DNA from: Imbricaverruca yamaguchii
Lineage: Eukaryota; Arthropoda; Thecostraca; Neoverrucidae
Assembly: GCA_034440575.1 (NCBI GenBank)
Contig: JAOTOL010001370.1
Location: 229,501-293,500, forward strand
Direction: 5' to 3'
DNA: 64,000 bases
Position 1 is the first letter of the stretch. Each line of letters begins with the position of its first letter. The notes under the pieces were generated by a model. The model worked only from the letters and a program-made list of their open reading frames with translations. It had not been told where the DNA came from and did not search any database. Of this stretch, positions 56,863 to 64,000 are shown piece by piece. Position numbers and translations under genes: made by a program.

Positions 56863-57389
56863 TCCTCGTGGCCACTCATAGTCAAGGTATGCTGGAACAA
56901 ACTTCGGTGATCGACTGTATCACGACATTCATGGTTGGTCGGTTTTTGATGGTAGAGGTTAGTTTTATTCATTCTGTTCCCCAGAAGCCTCAGGTTAATC
57001 TCGGTTCCAACTGGAGGCAGAATTTATTTGATGTTGGAGGCTGGCTTGAGCTTAGTTGTCATGTGTATTTCAGTTAGTTTGGTTCTTTAGCTGTAGCAAC
57101 TACTTCACCACTTGATGTGCAGCTGCTACGACTTAGATGCACCTGTAACTTAACTCTTTTACTTCACCACAGTAGAGAGAGGAAAATAGTGGTAAATTTC
57201 CACACAGTTTGTACCAGGAGTGAGCCAATTATCTCTAACTAAAAAAATCAGTCAATCCATATAGAAATAATTAAAAAAACGTCCGAAAACCCGACTGCCT
57301 AAAGTTCTGACCACAGCCATATGAGGCAGATATGCAACAGCCGCATAACAGCCATGTGCCAGCAGTGAATCAGATATGCAATAGCCGTG
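56863..57389. other. Unassigned sequence
   Basis: No feature is recognised. Confidence 0.4.
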
Positions 57390-58020
57390 TGACACAGCCG
57401 TATGTCAGCTGTATGTCAGACGTGAGTCAGCCGTATGTCAGACGTGAGTCGGCCGTATGTCACTTGTATGTCAGATGTGAGTCGGCCGTGTGTCACCCGT
57501 ATGCCAGATGTGACTCGGCCGTGTGTCAGCTGTATGTCAGACGTGAGTCGGCCTGTGCCAGTCATACATCAGACGTGAGTCGGCCGTGTGTCAGCCGTAT
57601 GTCAGATGTGAGTCGGCCGTGTGTCAGCTGTATGTCAGATGTGAGTCGGCCGTGTTTCAGCCGTATGTCAGATGTGAGTCAGCCGTGTGCCAGCTGTATG
57701 TCAGACGTGAGTCGACCTGTGCCAGTCATACATCAGACGTGAGTCGGCCGTGTGTCAGCCGTATGTCAGATGTGAGTCGGCCGTGTTTCAGCCGTATGTC
57801 AGATGTGAGTCAGCCGTGTGCCAGCTGTATGTCAGACGTGAGTCGGCCGTGGTCATACTCAGACGTGAGTCGGCCGTGTGCCAGCTGTATGTCAGACGTG
57901 AGTGGCCTTCCAGTCTATATCAGATGTGAGTCGGCCGTATGTCAGCTGTATGTCAGACGTGAGTCGGCCGTATGTCACCCGTATGTCAGACGTGAGTCGG
58001 CCGTGTGTCAGCCATGTGTC
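57390..58020. repeat. 33-bp minisatellite, about 17-19 units
   Basis: The unit is GTGAGTCGGCCGTGTGTCAG followed by CCGTATGTCAGAC, with GCC/GCTG and GAC/GAT variants and some shortened units (near 57555, 57720, 57850 and 57905). The unit is 11 codons and gives a long Ser/Cys/Val/Met-rich frame that is an artefact. Confidence 0.92.
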
Positions 58021-58205
58021 AGTCGGGAGTCGACAGGCGGTGCCGCCTCCCACCCACCCTCACGCATGCTCGGCAGTGCCTCGGGCGGCGGCAGGGTCAG
58101 AGGCGGCACGACCGGTGCCGAACAGTTGGAGCGGCGCAGCGGCGGCTCCGACAGTGGCGCGCGGCGACCCGCGGCCCGGCCACCTCCAGCACCTGTAGAC
58201 TGCCG
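58021..58205. other. CpG-rich unique segment between two arrays
   Basis: Very GC- and CpG-rich (GGCGGCGGCAGGG, GCGGCGCAGCGGCGGC), not repeated. It is the only unique sequence between two large minisatellites. Confidence 0.5.
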
Positions 58206-59680
58206 GGTCACGCCCACCTGGTCAGCTCAGGTGGGGCCCGCTCCGTGCCGCCCATCTGGTCAGCTCAGGTGGGGCCCGCTCCGTGCCGCCCATCTGGTCA
58301 GCTCAGGTAGGGCCCGCTCCGTGTCGCTCATCACCACCTCTGACGGCTGACGTCACGCCCATCTGGTCAGCTCAGGTAGGGCCCGCTCCGTGCCGCCCAT
58401 CTGGTCAGCTCAGGTGGGGCCCGCTCCGTGCCGCTCACCACCACCTCTGACGGCTGACGTCACGCCCACCTGGTCAGCTCAGGTGGGGCCCGCTCCGTGC
58501 CGCTCACCACCACCTCTGACGGCTGACGTCACGCCCATCTGGTCAGCTCAGGTAGGGCCCGCTCCGTGTCGCTCACCACCACCTCTGACGGCTGACGTCA
58601 CGCCCATCTGGTCAGCTCAGGTAGGGCCCGCTCCGTGCCGCTCACCACCACCTCTGACGGCTGACGTCACGCCCACCTGGTCAGCTCAGGTGGGGCCCGC
58701 TCCGTGCCGCCCATCTGGTCAGCTCAGGTAGGGCCCGCTCCGTGCCGCTCACCACCACCTCTGACGGCTGACGTCACGCCCACCTGGTCAGCTCAGGTGG
58801 GGCCCGCTCCGTGCCGCTCATCTGGTCAGCTCAGGTAGGGCCCGCTCCGTGCCGCCCATCTGGTCAGCTCAGGTAGGGCCCGCTCCGTGCCGCCCATCTG
58901 GTCAGCTCAGGTAGGGCCCGTTCCTGCCGCTCATCTGTCGCTCAGGAGGCCTCCGTGCCGCCCATCTGGTCAGCTCAGGTGGGGCCCGCTCCGTGCCGCC
59001 CACCTGGTCAGCTCAGGTGCCTCGTGTCGCCCATCTGGTCAGCTCAGGTAGGGCCCGCTCCGTGCCGCCCATCTGGTCAGCTCAGGTAGGGCCGCTCCGT
59101 GCCGCCCATCTGGTCAGCTCAGGTAGGGCCCGCTCCGTGCCGCCCATCTGGTCAGCTCAGGTAGGGCCCGCTCCGTGCCGCCCATCTGGTCAGCTCAGGT
59201 AGGCCCGCTCCGTGCCGCCCATCTGGTCAGCTCAGGTAGGGCCCGCTCCGTGCCGCCCATCTGGTCAGCTCAGGTAGGGCCCGCTCCGTGCCGCCCATCT
59301 GGTCAGCTCAGGTAGGGCCCGCTCCGTGCCGCTCATCTGGTCAGCTCAGGTAGGGCCCGCTCCGTGCCGCCCATCTGGTCAGCTCAGGTGAGGCACGTTC
59401 CGTGCCGCCCACCTGGTCAGCTCAGGTAGGGCCCACTCCGTGCCGCCCATCTAGTCAGCTCAGGTAGGGCCCACTCCGTGCCGCCCATCTGGTCAGCTCA
59501 GGTAGGGCCCGCTCCGTACCGCTCATCTGGTCAGCTCAGGTAGGGCCCACTCCGTGCCGCCCATCTGGTCAGCTCAGGTAGGGCCCGCTCCGTACCGCTC
59601 ATCTGGTCAGCTCAGGTAGGGCCCGCTCCGTGCCGCCCATCTGGTCAGCTCAGGTAGGGCGCGCTCGGTGTCGCTCACCA
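58206..59680. repeat. 38-bp minisatellite with an interleaved second module, about 36 units
   Basis: The core unit (38 bp) is CCATCTGGTCAGCTCAGGTA followed by GGGCCCGCTCCGTGCCGC, with GGTGGGG variants. In the first third a second module of about 34 bp, TCACCACCACCTCTGACGGC followed by TGACGTCACGCC, alternates with it to give a roughly 72-bp higher-order unit. The remaining two thirds are mainly core units. The second module reappears in truncated form at the right edge (CTCACCACC near 59675). It contains TGACGTCA, a perfect CRE-type palindrome, in each copy. Confidence 0.92.
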
Positions 59681-61879
59681 CCGGTATCGCTGGGATACGG
59701 GTTTCGGAATATAAAATGGCTTGAGGAAAATTACACTAAAATAATCCGTCTAAAATTGCATTATTCTCACCACTAAGAAACAGTTTCTGTCAATGAAAAA
59801 GCGGAAAAGTGATTGAAATAAATCCTTATTAATACTAAATGTTCTTCGATGTACTTTTCTGAACTGTTTAGTTGAAGGAAGGAATGACTTGGAAGGATCA
59901 CAAGCGACTACACGGGATAAAAAATCACCGCTGTAAGACCGACTTATGTCCTGCAAATATTTTATTTCTCTAATACATATAATATGCCTTCCATGTTTTC
60001 CTAACTATTTGCTTTCATAAACAAAGTTGTTGCTAAATGCTTGTTACCAGAAGTAAAATCCCTAATATAGCTTTAAAAAAATTAACTCAAGCCTGTTTTC
60101 GACGTTGGCCTCCATGCCTGCACTGTCAGTGTAAGTGCCAATATTTGAATGGTGTGGCGGTTGCGATGAAATGCGGGCTTCTTTGTTTACATTCCGACCT
60201 CAACTGATATTTTTATGAAGGGTTTATTGAACTGAATGACATATTGCTTCGAAATAAATATATTGTTTTACATCGTTGGTCGCATGCATTTCCATTCTTC
60301 ATTTTATTCTTCATTTTATAGTATTTTATCACTCAACCACTATTGGAAATACATCATAATATCTTGGAAGATGAATGTTGTTTTATTACTGAAAGTCATA
60401 GTAAAATCCCATCGTTTGGAAACCAACGACATAATTTTGTCCGAATTACACTATTTGTAGTTACAAACCAAGATCATTGTGAAATGTGACTAAGCACAGC
60501 TTGTGATTTACATGCTACTGTTTGTTAGCAAACTGTAGGTGAAATGCAATAATGAAATTGGCCTCTGGCTGCACTTTGTGGTATGACTTTTGATATAGAA
60601 TGTCCTGAGTGGTTGAATGAAACGCTTTGCGGAATCGGAGCCAATGCCAATTGTGATCTTGTTGCGTCGACTATGTACTTACCGCCATATCGAGAAATTA
60701 CCCATTTTGTGGCAGTGCTGACCGAAAGCTTAATGTAGCCACAATGTTGGGTATCGTAATTTGTTTTCATATATTGTTGTATGTCTATTTTTACTGAAAT
60801 CGGTTGGATTGTTAGCTTTCGACGATCCTGCCTATGAAAAAACTGATTTAAATACGACGTAAAACAGGACTTAACATCCGCTTAAGCGGCTGAGCCGGAC
60901 TCGCGCGTTCATTCGGTAAGCGCGAACTACATACATGTCGGTTGGCGTTTGCAAAGAAGTAGGTGACGAAAGTGCCATACAAGCTTGGGCATTGGCTACA
61001 CATCCTGTTCAGAATGTTTGCACATAAGCAGCAAGAGTGGGCATAATAGGATCGCCATAGCATTGTCCCAGATTCACATCACGTGAAGTCGAGTTTCACA
61101 CTCGGCAGATAATATAGCTCCTGGTCGCTAAGAGATGATGCACTAGCATTGGAATGCTGAGTTACGGCGGAGATGCGTCGTGATTCCATAGAAAACAATC
61201 ACAATTTACAGATTGCACGCCGCCACTGAAGTACCTTGCAGTCATTCTGAGATCTACGCTCTACCCTTTCATTAAGGTCTTCCGCAGATGGTGAAAAAAA
61301 AAACGCTGCGCGGCAGTGCACAGCAGCTTGGCATACCCTCTTCGACATCAATTTGGCATGCTGTGTGAACATTTTGAGGTCAGGTCATCCACGGCCAACA
61401 AATAAGCCAAGGTGAAGTGAGGCCGCCTCTAGAAAAGTTCAACCAGTTGTCACGCCTTAACGGATGAATATATTTGAATGAAATTTGCAGTGTTCGCTTA
61501 TCTTCAGAGATGCAACAGAACGCATCAGGGGAATGTTTGAAAATTACGTCTTGGATTATTTATTAGCTTTGCATATTTATCCCTTATGGTTAAATCAAAG
61601 GTTTTAGCTAAAGTAAGCACTTTAGTAACTAAAGTAACTTGTTATCCGAACAAGTTGGCTTTACACGATTCTCGGCCCGCTCGAACACATTAGAAAAAGA
61701 AGAATTCAAGAAAATTGAACACATGTTCTTTATTGCTGGGTGGGCTAAAAATATAATGTTGATTGCTGAGTACATTTTGTGCACACGGTCGATTTCGCTT
61801 TCCTTTTCTGGTTACAATTGCTTTAACTTCCTCAAAGACAAACTCCCCAGAGCCAAAAACATGTCAGTCGTGAACTCAT
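59681..61879. other. Unassigned AT-rich sequence
   Basis: About 2.2 kb with no recognised gene. ATTCTTCATTTT is duplicated at about 60294-60318. Confidence 0.4.
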
Positions 61880-62135
61880 ATACTTCTCTGTTGACGTCAA
61901 CTTTTTTTGGATACTTTCTTTGGAGTAGTTTCGGACCATACCCGTCTAGCGCTCTCCACTAACACCACCTTCGTTTTCGTGCAATGCCTAGTTTGGAATT
62001 TAGCTGGGGGGGTATAAAATGACTGCAAAAGACTGGGTGTGAGGATCCGACCGGAAAGACGACGCGGTTTAAGTTGGATATTGTATGAAAAGAATGAGTC
62101 ATACATGCCTGCAACTGCAAACATAATTTGTGTAG
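61880..62135 (-). mobile_element. Interspersed repeat, copy 2 (partner at 52265-52510)
   Basis: The reverse complement matches the plus-strand copy at 52265-52510, ending at the palindromic TTGACGTCAA near 61893. Sequence beyond the palindrome is not shared. Confidence 0.55.
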
Positions 62136-64000
62136 GTTGAAAAGGCGACGCTTATTCATTATCAGATCAGGACGCCTCTAAAAACCAACAGACAGCGGAT
62201 CAACGTTGATCAAAATTGGCTAAGCCTTTCTTTGTAATTTGGCTCCTCGATTTAAGAAGTGAATCCTCTAAAAAATATGTTTTTATCCTTCAGTCTAGTA
62301 GGCTTTTCCCTCGCATGCAACGGTGTCTCCGAAAGGTTTGAAGCTGATAAAACCTCGAAGCGATAATACAAGGAAGCGAGCGCTTCTCTGAAGAACCTTA
62401 TGCTCTTCATTTCTACAAGCCAAAAGCTCTGTCGTTGAGTGTGTGCACTATCAATGGCGTACGGCTTCTTCAATAACCAGAGACCGAAATAGCACTCCAG
62501 CACGAGCAATGGCTCTGTACTCCTGTACACCTAAGAGATTACTGGTATGCTACCTTAATTCACGGTCATAGGTGGATTGGGAGCTGGCGAAAATAATTGC
62601 CTATCGAAGATAAAACATAAATTGTGCACTCTCCAACGATGTTTCACTACTTAATTGGTCGTATGTTCAACCGCTGTATGCTACCGTTGATGATCATACG
62701 CGATTAAAAATCAAGTCGATGCGTTTTTGCTATATACACACAAAAATAAGTTCAAATTGTTGCACATGCTATTTTATGCTGGAACCCACACCGGTTTAGT
62801 AATTAATTTAGAAAATAGTAAATAGTTGCGATGACAATCACTCGATTTTCCCATTCTCGGTGAACTTCAGACAAACAAATGTGCAGTCGTTCACATATGT
62901 GCATACAGTGAATATCACGACAATAAATGTATGGGCATTCTTGTGCGATATATCCTGGCTGCGAGTCGTGACATCCTTGCGATATATCCGACGCGCAGGC
63001 AATCAGCGAACGCCCGATGAACGAGTTGAACAATATAAAAACCGCCTAAATCACCCCTCCCTTTTGAGGCGGTATCTCCATGCCCACCTCCTACTAATCC
63101 TGTTACCTGTGGCAACTCCTAGTACTGCAGGTGAGGTTCATTGCGTCCAAGGCTAAAATACCAGAAGCATGACATCATTTAAGGCCTTTATAGACCGATA
63201 AAAGACGGAGAGCTCCTCCCCAGGGTGCGATCTCGCAACATAAGATGGGAACATGGATCATAATTTCAAGTTGGCGCGGCAAAATATAAATATATGCGCC
63301 AACGTAGACATGCAAGAACTTATTTATTCGTCCTCGTCACAATAGTTGTCTGTTGTTTCCATTGCAATGTTATGCTATCTTAATTATTGTCGTGGGTCAA
63401 CAGGACAATTCAGATATGTGGTGTATTTTGAGAATCGTGCCTGTGACATCAAAATAGGTCAACTAAATATTTTATCTGGCTGTCCAAGGGACACTGGAAA
63501 TACCGCAAAGTTGGGAGCGGACAAACTTTCAAGTTAAGGAAGCAACCGCCCCTTAAGCTTGACAGGATTTTTCGCCCCTGGGTCCAGCTGTGAAGTTCTA
63601 CATCAAAGAGGAAATCCTGAAGCTTGATATCAGGTTTATAATGACGTACCGACTGCACTTGGGAGTGGTACATTACAGTCTCACACTGTTTATTTGCCAA
63701 ATATGCCTATGAAGCGCATTCGTAAATGCCAAACATGCCTATGCTTTCGTAATTGGATGAATTAGTCGAATAATATTGCGAGAGGCTCCCTGCTTGGTCC
63801 TGGATGTGGTCATTTCAAACAACTGCACACGTGGAAAACAACTAGCGCATGACAATTAAATTTCCCTAATAAAACCTGAGCCTGAATCGGGGCATTGCAA
63901 CTTTATCGCTGTATCTCATTGATAATACGAAACATGTTGAGTGAGAGGGGGGGGGGGGACTACGCTCTGGTTTCCTGCTACTAATCTTTGGCTTTTACCA
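62136..64000. other. Unassigned sequence
   Basis: No gene or repeat family is recognised. A 10-G tract lies near 63948-63958. Confidence 0.4.

Overview
The window is eukaryotic nuclear DNA from an animal, most likely a marine invertebrate. The evidence is the number of non-LTR retrotransposon (LINE) remains, tRNA-derived SINEs, cut-and-paste transposon relics with terminal inverted repeats, long TA and GT microsatellites and very many minisatellites. There are no operons, Shine-Dalgarno-spaced genes or dense coding. The phylum cannot be fixed from the sequence. A mollusc or other lophotrochozoan is my guess, at low confidence. I find no intact host protein-coding gene. Almost every long open frame is an artefact of a tandem repeat whose unit has no stop codons or whose unit length is a multiple of three.

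Layout. 1-9.6 kb: relics of TTAA-flanked and hAT-like elements, a SINE with target-site duplication, an old degenerate 51-bp array, then fresh arrays of 24 bp (2850-3435), 33 bp (6605-7028) and a G-rich 41-bp array (7105-8235). 9.6-20.3 kb: arrays of 31, 34, 51, 13, about 43, 48 and 39 bp, a second SINE copy, a TA microsatellite and a reverse-transcriptase (RT) fragment on the minus strand. 20.3-31.7 kb: a 1.2-kb highly diverged tandem array with an inverted relative at 31.35 kb, an A/C homopolymer block that looks like a consensus failure, a 5'-truncated LINE 3' end, a long perfect-looking hairpin and a LINE ORF1-like remnant. 32-38 kb: a hAT-like element, a 21-bp array, and the first copy of a 53-59 bp mini-retroposon. 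39.6-41.9 kb: a decayed LINE ORF2 on the minus strand with recognisable endonuclease and RT motifs. 42.6-44 kb: a 154-bp satellite interrupted by a TTAA-flanked element, with the unoccupied site still visible in a neighbouring satellite unit. 44-64 kb: further interspersed repeats, a second large TTAA element, and two big arrays of 33 bp (57.4-58.0 kb) and 38 bp (58.2-59.7 kb).

The elements most worth following up are these. First, the mini-retroposon at 35052, 41199 and 47743: three copies, each with a 12-13 bp direct target-site duplication and each beginning at nearly the same 5' hairpin. Second, the TTAA transposon family with its internal empty-site control. Third, the pair of ancient degenerate arrays in opposite orientation. 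Fourth, the 41-bp array, in which nearly every unit carries a G-quadruplex motif. Nothing here works together as a pathway. The window is best read as accessory, repeat-driven intergenic or intronic DNA.
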